Assembly: GCA_027531445.1 (NCBI GenBank)
Contig: JAPZRK010000025.1
Location: forward strand, 1-61,877
Origin: Leptospira sp.
Lineage (GTDB): Bacteria > Spirochaetota > Leptospiria > Leptospirales > Leptospiraceae
Length of the DNA stretch: 61,877 nt
Direction: 5' to 3'
Shown here in pieces: positions 51,946-60,442 of this stretch (positions are counted from its first letter, which is position 1; each line of letters begins with the position of its first letter). The notes under the pieces were generated by a model. It was not told where the DNA came from and searched no databases. It worked only from the letters and a program-made list of their open reading frames with translations. The position numbers and the translations under genes are program-made.

Positions 51946-53607
51946 CGAAAGAATCCGTTCAAATCGCTCCTGATTTTCTGTGTCAAATTCCAATTGGGCG
52001 AGTTCGAGTCCTTCAAAGGCTAGATCTCGTCCGGTTTGACCTAGGTCATTGACTGCATTTGCTTTGCCACCAGCCTCTAGGAGCAACGCAAGGACAGATG
52101 AGTGTCCGAATTTACAAGCTTCATGGAGTGCAGTATTTTTTGAAATATCTGGCAATTCGAGATTGATACCAGCTTGGATGAGACGCTTCGCTAGAGATGG
52201 TTCGCCAAACAAAGCACACCAATGCAAAGCAGTCATTTTATTTTGAGATTGGTGATTTACATGGATGCCTTTTTGTAATAGAACATCCAATAGCAATACT
52301 TTGTCTTGTAGATGCATCAAACTATTTTGGCAAAGCTTAAATAGAGCTGTTTCTGAAATCGTATCCGTGTAATTCGGATCAGCACCATATTCGAGTAAGA
52401 GCAAGGCACACTTTGACGTCTCACCTGAAACTGCCTCTTGCAAAAGAGAAAAGCGTAACGGGTTCGAATCATCACTCTCTTTGATTTGATTTGGTGAATA
52501 ACCAGAGTCCAACAAAGCCTTTAAACTTTCAGCATCATCGCGGCTAATAATTGAACTCGGATCTTTAGGAATCACCATTCGATTTGCAATCTCATCTAAG
52601 ATTTGATTGATTTCTTTAGGATATCTTTTTTTCAAAATTTGAATGTAACTTTCATCTTTATCGATAGATTTGATGATTTTTTTCTTGAGGAGCATCCAAA
52701 AGTAATCGTCCACCTGTACTTGATTGGCGATCAAAAATACCAGAGCTTCATTGAAACGTTTTTCATTGACAGAGATCTCAAACTGAACGTTCTCTTCGAA
52801 AAATTTTATTTCCTTAGCTGAATCTGGGGAATCAACTTTCCAAAGTTCAACGATCAAACAAAATAATTTAATCTTCTCATCAAGCGTAAGTCGATTGAAG
52901 CTATCTTGCACAGTTGCAATATTGCCAGAGAGTAACAATACCTTTGCGGTAAGATAATTTGAAATAAAATCAGGAAACTTAGCTTCGCTGGTCCCATCTG
53001 CACCAAACTTTACTGTCAAAATCTTCGCCGCTTCAAACGAACCGTAGAGGTAAGTCTTTTCTGAATCTGGAATGGCTAGATACAATTTTCCACGAACTGC
53101 TCTCGCATCATAATCTTCTACAAAAAGAGAAAGACGATAACCAGAATTAGCCGTATATTGATTTGAAACATTCACTTCTCTTTTTGGGTTGGCAACGTCG
53201 CTTGGTCTAACATCGAATTGGAGTCCGCGAAGTTTGTTTGGATCGGATAGTCCAGAGATGGCTACGAATGTCTTTGGGTCGAATATGTCACCTTCATCCG
53301 ATTTTAAAAAAAGTAGGCGATGATCAAACCAATACGCCTTAATATTTTGAAAAAAGGCATTATGGAATTGAGCGCGAAGCGGGTGAGTGGGAATGGGTTG
53401 TTCAAAATTCAAATCATAGAGCGAAAGAGGTGCCTTCGAAGGAGAGTAATTGCTAGTCGACGGTGGAGCGATTTCTCCTGCTGGAAAAGAAAATGGAGTC
53501 AGTGCCTTACATCGTATGCAACGAAATTTGCCTGATTTTCCAGCCACTTTTGATTCAGAAATCTGGTGTTCCGCTAGGCAATGATGGCATCTTAAAATCT
53601 TTTTCAT
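51922..53607 (-). CDS. Ankyrin-repeat protein with N-terminal zinc ribbon
   Basis: 561 residues. The first 40 have two CxxC pairs (RCHHC and RCIRC) in the MJ0042-type zinc-ribbon spacing. The middle (about 60-350) has no recognised family. Residues about 370-540 hold five ankyrin repeats (for example NKMTALHWCALFGEPSLAKRLIQAG and KNTALHEACKFGHSSVLALLLEAG). No signal peptide, so probably cytoplasmic. A single-gene unit between convergent and same-strand neighbours. Confidence 0.85.
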   Translation of the reverse strand: MKKILRCHHCLAEHQISESKVAGKSGKFRCIRCKALTPFSFPAGEIAPPSTSNYSPSKAPLSLYDLNFEQPIPTHPLRAQFHNAFFQNIKAYWFDHRLLFLKSDEGDIFDPKTFVAISGLSDPNKLRGLQFDVRPSDVANPKREVNVSNQYTANSGYRLSLFVEDYDARAVRGKLYLAIPDSEKTYLYGSFEAAKILTVKFGADGTSEAKFPDFISNYLTAKVLLLSGNIATVQDSFNRLTLDEKIKLFCLIVELWKVDSPDSAKEIKFFEENVQFEISVNEKRFNEALVFLIANQVQVDDYFWMLLKKKIIKSIDKDESYIQILKKRYPKEINQILDEIANRMVIPKDPSSIISRDDAESLKALLDSGYSPNQIKESDDSNPLRFSLLQEAVSGETSKCALLLLEYGADPNYTDTISETALFKLCQNSLMHLQDKVLLLDVLLQKGIHVNHQSQNKMTALHWCALFGEPSLAKRLIQAGINLELPDISKNTALHEACKFGHSSVLALLLEAGGKANAVNDLGQTGRDLAFEGLELAQLEFDTENQERFERILSLLDVYGG

Positions 53608-53735
53608 AAAAATAGAATCTCTAAATAGAAAATCGTATTTTCCAATTCTAGCAATCCAATTTTAGGATAAGCTGATCCTTTTTTGTGCTTGGTTTTGCTT
53701 GTTCGTGAACTGCTTCCATTCCACATGAGCCCAAA

Positions 53736-56510
53736 CTACTGTTGCACACAGATAAGTTTTCTAGCAGCATCACAACGAGTTTCTGATGCCGCTATGGAAT
53801 TTGCCGCATTACGAGTCCAAGTCTGCCCATAAAAATAAACAGCGCCATCTGTAGGACAGGTCTGATAGGTAAACCCATGGCAATTGTGACGATAGACGGT
53901 CGCACCATCCACACAAGTTCCTGTAGGTGTTGCTGCTTGCGTAGCGGGCGTTAAGCTATTTGTAAATCCCGTCCAAAACACATCAGCGTGCGTTGAAGAA
54001 AAATCATTGCTCATGGCAGTGGGATTGAATGAACCAGATCCATCTGCAATAAAGAGACGATTGCCTTCGTCCCGACAATTATTCGATCCTGACTCGCACC
54101 GGTAATAATAGAGACCTGCGCTGATTACCCAATTCGTTCCCACCTTGCGATCGTTTGTTACATTTCCACTGCTGTCACTTGCAATCAATGCCTTATAAGT
54201 TCCGGAAGGTGCGTGTGATGGTCTGTTGGTATTGCAATTGCTATCTGCACCCAAGACACCTGCCGCAGTCATTTCTCCGTTAAACGAAGAGCTTGTCACA
54301 AAAACCGCTTTTCCAGCAGGTTCGTTGTCTTGGTTTGTGATCGAAGGGCTGGACGGATTTGGCGCACCGCTATAGATTGCATCAGTAGATGTTTTGGTCA
54401 ACGTGAGTGTAAAGTTTTGCGAACCATCTGCAAACGCATCATCGAAGCCCTGAACCGTAAACGTACGTTTGTTGGCATCATTGACACACCCTGAGTTGCT
54501 TGCATTTGCTGTATTCACACGACTTCCTACAGGGAATTCGATAAATGCCACAGACAATGCACCACACTCATCACTGGCAACGGTGCATGCTATATCAATT
54601 CGCACTGGTTGGGTGGCATTGTCTGCTCCCAAACAAATACTAATTGTTGCGGCATTGGTCGTGCCTTCTTGCGTGCTTCCTGAAACGTTGACATAAAAGT
54701 ATGCCTCATTGTCAGTTGTCGTCGCCTCAATATCTGAAGTATTGTAAGTAAGTCCACCCGTCGCCGCTGCAGTAACCACCGTCCAGTCAACACTTCCATC
54801 AACTTCGGAATCGTCAGCATGAGTGAGAACGATCTGATTGGAACCGCCAGATACCATACGATTGAAATTAGAAGATGAGATCGTTACACTCGCAGGTACT
54901 GTTCCTTCCGTAGTATCACTACTTGTTGTACCGACAGTTACATCAGATGCTGGTGTGGTTTTTGTAATCAGCCAAATGTTAGTTGAAGCCGTAGGTTCTC
55001 CTCCAGATAGCCGACTTGAAGAAGTTCCCAAAGGACTTCCCGAAAAATTACAAGGCTGGATCAAATGGCTGGCATCATTATCGCAGGAACGGATAACAAT
55101 CGTAGGCTCTGTAACTGTTGTATTATAGGTAGCGTCAGTGGAACTAGCCGTGAGTGTGATGTTGTAGTCTTGGTTGTTTCCATCAGCACCATCGCCTGCA
55201 CCGATCACTTCAAAGTTTTGTGTGACATTCCAATTCGTAGTAGTGAATGTTAGACTGGGAGTTTGAATGGAACATTTTGCACCACAATTGGTAGAAAAAT
55301 TGATCGTTACGTCAGAAGTAGGTTTAGTCCTTAACTTCAGTTTAAAATTTGAATATGTTGAACCCATTTGGTTTGATTCATCTGTTGCAAAGCCTGTTAT
55401 ATTTCCACCTGTAGAAGTTGTGGTTTGAGTAGTGCCATTCCAACGTTCAATCGAATAACCAGGTACACTTTGATCTTTATTATAAACAACTACGTCTCGA
55501 GGATTTAATCCATTGTAGGTAGCATCCGAACTAGAAGTATTCTGAGTTTGGATAATGAAAGTTTTTGTTCCATCAATTTCTAAATCGTCCACCGAACTTA
55601 CTGTGACCACCTGCTCCACATTCCAATTGGCAGTCGTGAAAGTTAAGGAAGTGGGACTCATTGTAGCTTCCCTATTGTTCGCGTTGACAGAGTCAGCTGT
55701 TTCGCTCATGGCTATACTAACGTTTGCAGTTGGCGCAGTCCGTAGAACAACTCGATAGGTAGCATTGGTAGTCGTGGAACCTCCACCAGGCTCTTCCATA
55801 ACTCGGGAAATATTGGATACACGAAGGCCGGGACCTTCATCATCTTCCATACTTAGATTGATGTTACAAACATCTTTATCTGTATAGAATCCACTCACGA
55901 CATTCCCACCGGCATTCTTTTGGATCATTTTTCCTAATTCTAAGGAATAAGGATTTTCGACAGTATTACGATCTGCATCATCAATCCTTGTAAAACGAAT
56001 GCACTGGCGATTTGCAACGCCACTTGCGGTAAATGAAAAGGATGTCGGAAGTGGGTTTCCATTCACTCCTGCAGGAAAAGAACGTACTTTATTGAGTCTA
56101 CTAGCATAACTTGAATTAGCAGATACTGGAACTTCGACGGTTCCAGTGAAAGAAGTATTTAAATATATGCAAGTCTCATAGGATCGATAGCCCCAAGCTA
56201 CACCACCATCGGTATCAGTTTCGGAAAGTCCATTGTCCGCCGATTGGCTGAAGTTGGCATCTACGTCACCATCTTCTGAAATCGAAATAATTCGAGTGGT
56301 CACAGTTGCATCTGTTGTGCAAATCTCTCCAGTCGATGTGGCTGAAGTCGAACTAGATTCAGTGCCCGTCACAGTGGCAACGAAACGATCGTATCGTTCA
56401 CTCAATCCAAAGAGAAAACTATCACTCGTAGTGGTAGAGTCGTTACAATTAAACAGAAAAAGGTTAAGAAATAAAAAAACTAATAAGAGAGTGAATCGCA
56501 ATTTTGGCAT
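53736..56510 (-). CDS. Large DUF1554 lipoprotein with Calx-beta-like repeats
   Basis: About 924 residues. The signal ends LFLFNC, a lipobox; I take the ATG at 56510 (GGAAAG five bases upstream), although ATGs at 56525 and 56546 are in frame. The middle has several repeats of about 100 residues with LTFTTANWNVEQ and DDLEIDGTKTF blocks, a Calx-beta-like pattern. The last 190 residues, from KAVFVTSSSFNG to the end, are a DUF1554 domain with many Cys (DSNCNTN, YYRCESGSNNC, GTCVDG). DUF1554 lipoproteins are common in Leptospira and may be surface adhesins; exact role unknown. Confidence 0.88.
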   Translation of the reverse strand: MPKLRFTLLLVFLFLNLFLFNCNDSTTTSDSFLFGLSERYDRFVATVTGTESSSTSATSTGEICTTDATVTTRIISISEDGDVDANFSQSADNGLSETDTDGGVAWGYRSYETCIYLNTSFTGTVEVPVSANSSYASRLNKVRSFPAGVNGNPLPTSFSFTASGVANRQCIRFTRIDDADRNTVENPYSLELGKMIQKNAGGNVVSGFYTDKDVCNINLSMEDDEGPGLRVSNISRVMEEPGGGSTTTNATYRVVLRTAPTANVSIAMSETADSVNANNREATMSPTSLTFTTANWNVEQVVTVSSVDDLEIDGTKTFIIQTQNTSSSDATYNGLNPRDVVVYNKDQSVPGYSIERWNGTTQTTTSTGGNITGFATDESNQMGSTYSNFKLKLRTKPTSDVTINFSTNCGAKCSIQTPSLTFTTTNWNVTQNFEVIGAGDGADGNNQDYNITLTASSTDATYNTTVTEPTIVIRSCDNDASHLIQPCNFSGSPLGTSSSRLSGGEPTASTNIWLITKTTPASDVTVGTTSSDTTEGTVPASVTISSSNFNRMVSGGSNQIVLTHADDSEVDGSVDWTVVTAAATGGLTYNTSDIEATTTDNEAYFYVNVSGSTQEGTTNAATISICLGADNATQPVRIDIACTVASDECGALSVAFIEFPVGSRVNTANASNSGCVNDANKRTFTVQGFDDAFADGSQNFTLTLTKTSTDAIYSGAPNPSSPSITNQDNEPAGKAVFVTSSSFNGEMTAAGVLGADSNCNTNRPSHAPSGTYKALIASDSSGNVTNDRKVGTNWVISAGLYYYRCESGSNNCRDEGNRLFIADGSGSFNPTAMSNDFSSTHADVFWTGFTNSLTPATQAATPTGTCVDGATVYRHNCHGFTYQTCPTDGAVYFYGQTWTRNAANSIAASETRCDAARKLICVQQ

Positions 56511-56762
56511 GTATCTTTCCAACATCTTATCTTCTCTCACGTACATCCTTCGTCATTTACAAATTGAAATAAATTTACAAAATGATCTCTGGCAGAAAGG
56601 TACAATGATCTTTTAAAAAGGTTTCGACACACCAAATTGTGGTATGCACTAAAAATTCAAGCATTTTTTCTCCGAAGTAGGAATAAAAAATACCTCCATG
56701 AGAAATAAATATTTTCCTATGCCTCCAATCCTAAATGTTTGCTACATGAGAGCCCAAGTGAA

Positions 56763-57464
56763 ATGAGAATATTCGTCATTCAAATAATGCTAATATTTTC
56801 TTTTTCGATCGTAAGTTGTAAGTCTGGGCAACCGAATGCAATTACATCTTCACAAGCATTTCAAAGATTTTGCGGCTGTGTGACGCCTGAAGAATCAAAG
56901 GAAGTCAAACCAAACCCAGCTCTAGGTTCCTTGCCTGTTGGCTCTTTAGATGAAATGGGCACGACTCCTTATATGGAACGGCTTTACCAAGGAATTCGGA
57001 ATGACTTTGAACATTCAGGTACTACTTTTGAGGAAGTATCCGATGGTTTGCATGCAAAAGGTGTTGAATTAAAACGAATCGAAGATCCTGAAAAGCGACT
57101 GCGCGAGCTGTTGATTATCATAGATGGAGACGTTGCCTTCCCTTCAGGTAAATCTACTTTAACTCCCAAAGCAAAGGAACTCATCGAAAAGATTGCTGAT
57201 GCAATGACAGCTTATCCTGAAACAAATTGCCGCATCGGTGGCCATACAGACAGTGTGGGTGCATTTCAAATGAATCTAAAATTGAGCAAGGATCGTTCAT
57301 TTGCCGTCAAAGCCGAACTAAAGCATACACATAACATAATAGAAGAAAGGTTTAAAGAAGTCGATGGTTATGCTGATATGAGAAAAATCGTCGATACCAT
57401 GTTAGCTGAAAAGCGAAACCGAAGAACAGAAATTTATGTTGGAACTGTTCGGATTGTATACTAA
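56763..57464 (+). CDS. OmpA-domain lipoprotein
   Basis: 233 residues from the ATG at 56763 (a TTG at 56739 is in frame). The signal ends SIVSC, a lipobox. Residues about 110-233 form an OmpA-like peptidoglycan-binding domain with GGHTDSVG and LSKDRSFAVKAEL, ending with ...RNRRTEIYVGTV. The extra Cys pair FCGC follows the lipobox region. It would tether the outer membrane to peptidoglycan. The His-rich outer-membrane protein gene follows after 12 bases. Confidence 0.87.
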   Translation: MRIFVIQIMLIFSFSIVSCKSGQPNAITSSQAFQRFCGCVTPEESKEVKPNPALGSLPVGSLDEMGTTPYMERLYQGIRNDFEHSGTTFEEVSDGLHAKGVELKRIEDPEKRLRELLIIIDGDVAFPSGKSTLTPKAKELIEKIADAMTAYPETNCRIGGHTDSVGAFQMNLKLSKDRSFAVKAELKHTHNIIEERFKEVDGYADMRKIVDTMLAEKRNRRTEIYVGTVRIVY

Positions 57465-57476
57465 AGCTAGTTCTGA

Positions 57477-58706
57477 ATGAAATTGTTTTTTCGTTACATT
57501 CTCCTCGTTTTGTTTATCGCACCTTTCGTGCTTCAGGCAGAGACCCCTACAAAACATCATGACGCAACACATCATGATACAAAACAGCACACGACACCTG
57601 CACAAACTACACCCGTAAGCCATTCTCATTCTCCCGAACCTGAGAAAAATATTCTGGCTACTCATCCTGATAACTTAGAGCCGATGACGAAATTCAATAA
57701 AGTCTATGAGCATAGGCTTTTGATTCGTGCAGGTTGGGGGATCGGTAAACTGTCACCTGCGATTTTGAACGAAACTGGTCCCGCATGGATGATCAATTCA
57801 TTCTTCAGGCAATCCACCGAACCTGGTGCTCCATTAGCCATTCCTTATAGAGGAACAGATGATTTGAGTGTAAATTCACAATTTTGGGACATACGATACG
57901 GCTACAAAAACAAATTTGAAATTCAATTAGCTCAAGATACAACACTTGGAGTATATAGTAGAGATTTACCTGCTTCAAATGAGTTCGTGTCACCTCGATC
58001 CACAAATTATTGGGGAAGTGCGTTTGAAGGAAATCGTCTTTTAAGATTTGAAGGCGTCAGTGACCATCTTCGTTTTTCGTATACTTTTCCATTATCGAAA
58101 ATATTTATGTTAGGCCCCTCTATCAATTTACATCGATACTCTGAACGAAACAATATTACTTACGGATCTTATGCGACAAGTAGACCTGAGGCACCCGTAC
58201 CTAGCAAAACCACCTGGTCGATTGGTGGCGATGCAAATGGTGAATATTCGATGAGAGGAATCTTGCCTGGCATCTTCATGAAACTACAGTTACGAGATTG
58301 GTGGGAAGTCAGAGCAAGGTATGAACTTTTAGACCGTAAAGGCGATTTCTCCGTTTTAGGAACGCAAATTATCCAAGAATTTTATAATGACAATAGCACA
58401 AATATCACGGGCGTGTTGCCAGCTTACGGTGGTCAGGTCAGAGATAAAGGATCCATCATCAATATCGAATCCTCTTTTCGTTATTGCCGTTTTACCTTTG
58501 ATTTTGGAATCATACGTCAGGATGTAAAAAGAAGCTATCCCCTATATCTTGGTGATACGATCGGCACCGTGACTCGAACAGATTACTCTGCAAGAAGCAT
58601 TGGTGTTGGAATTTCTGAAATGTCCAACGCAACGAAACACCAAGTGACCGAATTTTACTTTATGCCAGGCGTATCCTTCTTCTACGACAGTGACGGAATC
58701 TATTGA
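57477..58706 (+). CDS. Outer-membrane protein with a His-rich N-terminal segment
   Basis: 409 residues. After a signal peptide (about 1-21) comes a stretch of 30 residues with about ten His (KHHDATHHDTKQHTT, then SHSHS), followed by a probable beta-barrel (alternating aromatic strands, RLLIRAGWGIGK to GVSFFYDSDGIY). No family recognised. The His segment suggests binding of Zn, Cu or Ni at the periplasmic side. It is coupled to an OmpA-type lipoprotein gene upstream. Confidence 0.75.
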   Translation: MKLFFRYILLVLFIAPFVLQAETPTKHHDATHHDTKQHTTPAQTTPVSHSHSPEPEKNILATHPDNLEPMTKFNKVYEHRLLIRAGWGIGKLSPAILNETGPAWMINSFFRQSTEPGAPLAIPYRGTDDLSVNSQFWDIRYGYKNKFEIQLAQDTTLGVYSRDLPASNEFVSPRSTNYWGSAFEGNRLLRFEGVSDHLRFSYTFPLSKIFMLGPSINLHRYSERNNITYGSYATSRPEAPVPSKTTWSIGGDANGEYSMRGILPGIFMKLQLRDWWEVRARYELLDRKGDFSVLGTQIIQEFYNDNSTNITGVLPAYGGQVRDKGSIINIESSFRYCRFTFDFGIIRQDVKRSYPLYLGDTIGTVTRTDYSARSIGVGISEMSNATKHQVTEFYFMPGVSFFYDSDGIY

Positions 58707-58748
58707 TTGAATTAGCAATTCGATCTAACTAGACCAGGAATCTTTCTA

Positions 58749-59225
58749 TCATTTCGGTCGAACTGCAAGTTTCACCGAGCGAAATTTCTTTCTTTCTTCT
58801 GGAGTACTCCCAGAGACAACTTGGTATTTCAAGAGTTTGATGCATTCTTTTGGAAACCCATGCTTCACTAAAAAATTAAACACGGCAATCCCCCTAATCT
58901 TTGCAAGGTTTTCATTTTTTGCGGATTGCCCCGTTCGGTCAGCAAGACCCATGATTTCAAGAAAGCCATATGCCTGAATCGTCTGAGTCAGTTTCAATAG
59001 ACTTAAAAGTTTTGACTTCTCCTCATCAGACAGATGGCTCATACCTGCCTCAAAGAGCACAAAATCAAAGGGAAGTGACATTTGCCTCCCAACCTCGACC
59101 TCTACTGTCTGCGCTCTTTGCTCTGGATTGGTTTTCTGATCCACGTTTCGATGCCGCAGCGTCAGAAATAAATAGACAATTACAGCAAAACAGAAAGCAA
59201 GTGTTAACGTGATAAAGAAAAGCAT
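58749..59225 (-). CDS. OmpA-family protein with N-terminal membrane anchor
   Basis: 158 residues. A membrane segment (about 3-22) acts as an anchor or signal. Residues about 45-158 are an OmpA-like domain: FDFVLFEAGMSHLSDEEKSKL, then MGLADRTG replacing the more common GHTD, and a basic Arg/Lys-rich end. It may bind peptidoglycan. Convergent to the His-rich protein gene. The upstream 900 bases hold no gene. Confidence 0.78.
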   Translation of the reverse strand: MLFFITLTLAFCFAVIVYLFLTLRHRNVDQKTNPEQRAQTVEVEVGRQMSLPFDFVLFEAGMSHLSDEEKSKLLSLLKLTQTIQAYGFLEIMGLADRTGQSAKNENLAKIRGIAVFNFLVKHGFPKECIKLLKYQVVSGSTPEERKKFRSVKLAVRPK

Positions 59226-59296
59226 AGCTTAATTACCAAGTTGGGGCACCTCGCAATCGATAGAAAATAAGAAAATTTTCGATTCAGCGACCGGGC

Positions 59297-59345
59297 TTTC
59301 CGTTCCAATCTTTTTGCTGAAGCAAAAAGGATTTCCACTCCAATC
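59297..59345. repeat. Short direct repeat flanking a hairpin
   Basis: TTTCCGTTCCAATC (59297-59310) and TTTCCACTCCAATC (59332-59345) differ at two of 14 bases. Between them CTTTTTGC-TGAA-GCAAAAAG (59310-59329) forms an 8-bp hairpin. The flanks CCGGGC and CCTGGTGCGGGG are GC-rich. It looks like a dispersed intergenic repeat; copy number is unknown from this window. Confidence 0.5.
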
Positions 59346-59443
59346 CCTGGTGCGGGGATCTTAAAGTGTTACCCGCTCAGTTTGCTCCAACAAATTTAAA
59401 ATTTCCAAAATACGTTGGTTATTCAGTCGAGTTCTAAACCGGT

Positions 59444-59571
59444 TGCGGAGCCAAGGATGGCGAAGCGCGCCATTCGAGCAGGAGTGCGAGACAGGCGCGA
59501 GGTTAGAACACGTTCCAGGCCGTCTTTTCCAGGTCCTCGCACCTCCTGCGCTCGGTCGCATTCGTTTAACG
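59444..59571 (+). repeat. 128-base dispersed repeat, copy A
   Basis: It matches copy B (59737-59864) over 128 bases without gaps, about 94 percent by eye. It contains an imperfect inverted repeat (CGAGCAGGAGTGCGAG against CTCGCACCTCCTGCGCTCG) that can fold into a long hairpin. It ends in GTTTAACG and is followed by the hairpin AACGTGGG-GTGT-CCCACGTT (59578-59597). Confidence 0.75.
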
Positions 59572-59577
59572 CTACGT

Positions 59578-59597
59578 AACGTGGGGTGTCCCACGTT
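59578..59597. repeat. Hairpin with GTGT loop after copy A
   Basis: AACGTGGG and CCCACGTT form a perfect 8-bp stem with loop GTGT. A hairpin with different stem sequence but the same loop core follows copy B, so the structure rather than the sequence seems to be kept. Confidence 0.6.
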
Positions 59598-59736
59598 CCT
59601 ACACTACTCATGCTCTCCTCGTCGATCGTTCGAATCCCTTTATTCTAAAGTAATGATTCTGTCTTATGTTATATGAGTATTTAAAATCCCTTGCACATTT
59701 TCCTAATTAGGCGAAAGAGCATGCCTTCGGAACGGG

Positions 59737-59864
59737 TGTGGAGCCAGGGATGGCGGAACGCGCCATTCGAGCAGGAGTGCGAGACAGGCGTGAGGTTAGA
59801 ACACGTTCCAGGCCGTCTTTTCCAGGTCCTCGCACCTCCTGCGCTCGGTCGTTCTCGTTTAACG
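59737..59864 (+). repeat. 128-base dispersed repeat, copy B
   Basis: Copy B lies 293 bases after copy A. The differences cluster at the ends and at the GCGAAGC/GCGGAAC and CGCATTC/CGTTCTC positions. AATTAGGC at 59705-59712 and GCCTAATT at 59885-59892 face each other around the copy. Both copies are followed, 180 bases on, by ATCGTTCGAATCCCT (59625-59639 and 59916-59930), so the duplicated unit is about 200 bases. Confidence 0.75.
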
Positions 59865-59895
59865 GAAATTAGGCAAAGTGTCTTGCCTAATTTCC
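59864..59895. repeat. Hairpin with GTGT-containing loop after copy B
   Basis: GGAAATTAGGCAA and TTGCCTAATTTCC form a perfect 13-bp stem around AGTGTC. It could be a terminator or part of a mobile repeat unit. Confidence 0.65.
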
Positions 59896-59993
59896 TACTC
59901 GAACTCTCTTGGAAAATCGTTCGAATCCCTCATCCCACGTTCTAAGGTTACCTATTAGGTTTTACCCAATTTCCCAAACGAAATCGATTCTAG

Positions 59994-60096
59994 CCTAAAA
60001 AGAATACGGGCGACGAACAGCATACAGGATGTATGCGAGTGCGAGGTCTGGACACGGAGGTCCAGTCAAGCACGAGGCGCCCCTATTCTTTTTAGG
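59994..60096. repeat. 103-base structured element with terminal inverted repeats
   Basis: The ends CCTAAAAAGAATA-C-GGGCG and CGCCC-C-TATTCTTTTTAGG pair over 19 positions with one C-C mismatch. Inside are two more hairpins (GCATAC-AGGAT-GTATGC and CTGGAC-ACGGAG-GTCCAG) and a GTGC/GCAC pair, giving a branched cruciform. It lies just downstream of the minus-strand tRNA genes and could end their transcript, or be a MITE-like element. It shares AGTGCGAG and ACACG..TCCAG with the 128-base copies. Confidence 0.65.
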
Positions 60097-60130
60097 TGAT
60101 TTATTCGTTGAGTGGGAAATTGAATGGGTG

Positions 60131-60203
60131 GGTGGATGACGGGATTCGAACCCGCGACGACTGGTACCACAAACCAGGGCTCTACCGCTGAACTACATCC
60201 ACC
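60131..60203 (-). tRNA. tRNA-His (GTG)
   Basis: On the minus strand the cloverleaf is complete: acceptor GTGGATG/CATCCAC with an extra G at -1 typical of tRNA-His, D-arm GTTCAGCGGTAGAGC, anticodon stem CTGGT/ACCAG with loop TTGTGGT (anticodon GTG) and T-loop GGTTCGAATCC. CCA is not encoded. Third gene of a Pro-Arg-His set. Confidence 0.95.
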
Positions 60204-60219
60204 ATTTCGACTTTAGAAT

Positions 60220-60293
60220 TGACCCGAGAGGGATTCGAACCCCCGACCAACGGCTTAGAAGGCAGTTGCTCTATCCAGCTGAGCTACCGGGTC
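60220..60293 (-). tRNA. tRNA-Arg (TCT)
   Basis: Acceptor GACCCGG pairs with TCGGGTC, D-arm AGCTCAGCTGGATAGAGC, anticodon loop CTTCTAA (anticodon TCT) and T-arm GGGGGTTCGAATCCC are seen on the minus strand. The anticodon stem ACTGC/GCCGT has a T-C mismatch at the middle pair, where most tRNA-Arg(TCT) have G-C. CCA is not encoded. Confidence 0.93.
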
Positions 60294-60311
60294 AAGATAG
60301 AACAACAACCA

Positions 60312-60383
60312 TCGGGATGACAGGATTTGAACCTGCGACCCTCTGTACCCAAAACAGATGCGCTACCACTGCGCTACATCCCG
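60312..60383 (-). tRNA. tRNA-Pro (TGG)
   Basis: Acceptor CGGGATG/CATCCCG, D-arm AGCGCAGTGGTAGCGC, anticodon stem TCTGT/ACAGA with loop TTTGGGT (anticodon TGG) and T-arm GCAGGTTCAAATCCTG. First gene of the minus-strand tRNA set. A TTGACA reads on the minus strand at 60430-60425, but no convincing -10 follows at the right distance. Confidence 0.95.
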
Positions 60384-60442
60384 AATGAAGTTCTGATTTT
60401 CCAGTTTTTTGGGAGAAGGGGTACTGTCAACAAAACAGGAAT

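Larger units (their letters stand above)
59226..60130. other. Gene-free region rich in structured repeats
   Basis: No credible gene lies between the OmpA-type gene and the tRNA cluster. The region holds a degenerate 14-base direct repeat around a hairpin, two 128-base repeats, two hairpins sharing a GTGT loop and a 103-base element with terminal inverted repeats. Short open frames across the 128-base repeats exist on both strands but follow the repeats and lack ribosome sites. Confidence 0.7.

Noticed and set aside
54469..55758. Several plus-strand frames across the DUF1554 lipoprotein
   Set aside because: Shadow frames produced by the Thr/Ser/Val-rich repeats of the minus-strand gene.
59625..59930. 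Twice-repeated ATCGTTCGAATCCCT as remnants of tRNA T-arms
   Set aside because: The TTCGAATC core looks like a T-loop but the flanks do not pair as a T-stem and no acceptor or anticodon arm is present.
59423..59945. Short open frames of 62-84 codons on both strands
   Set aside because: They lie inside the 128-base repeats and are near-identical because of the duplication; no ribosome sites.
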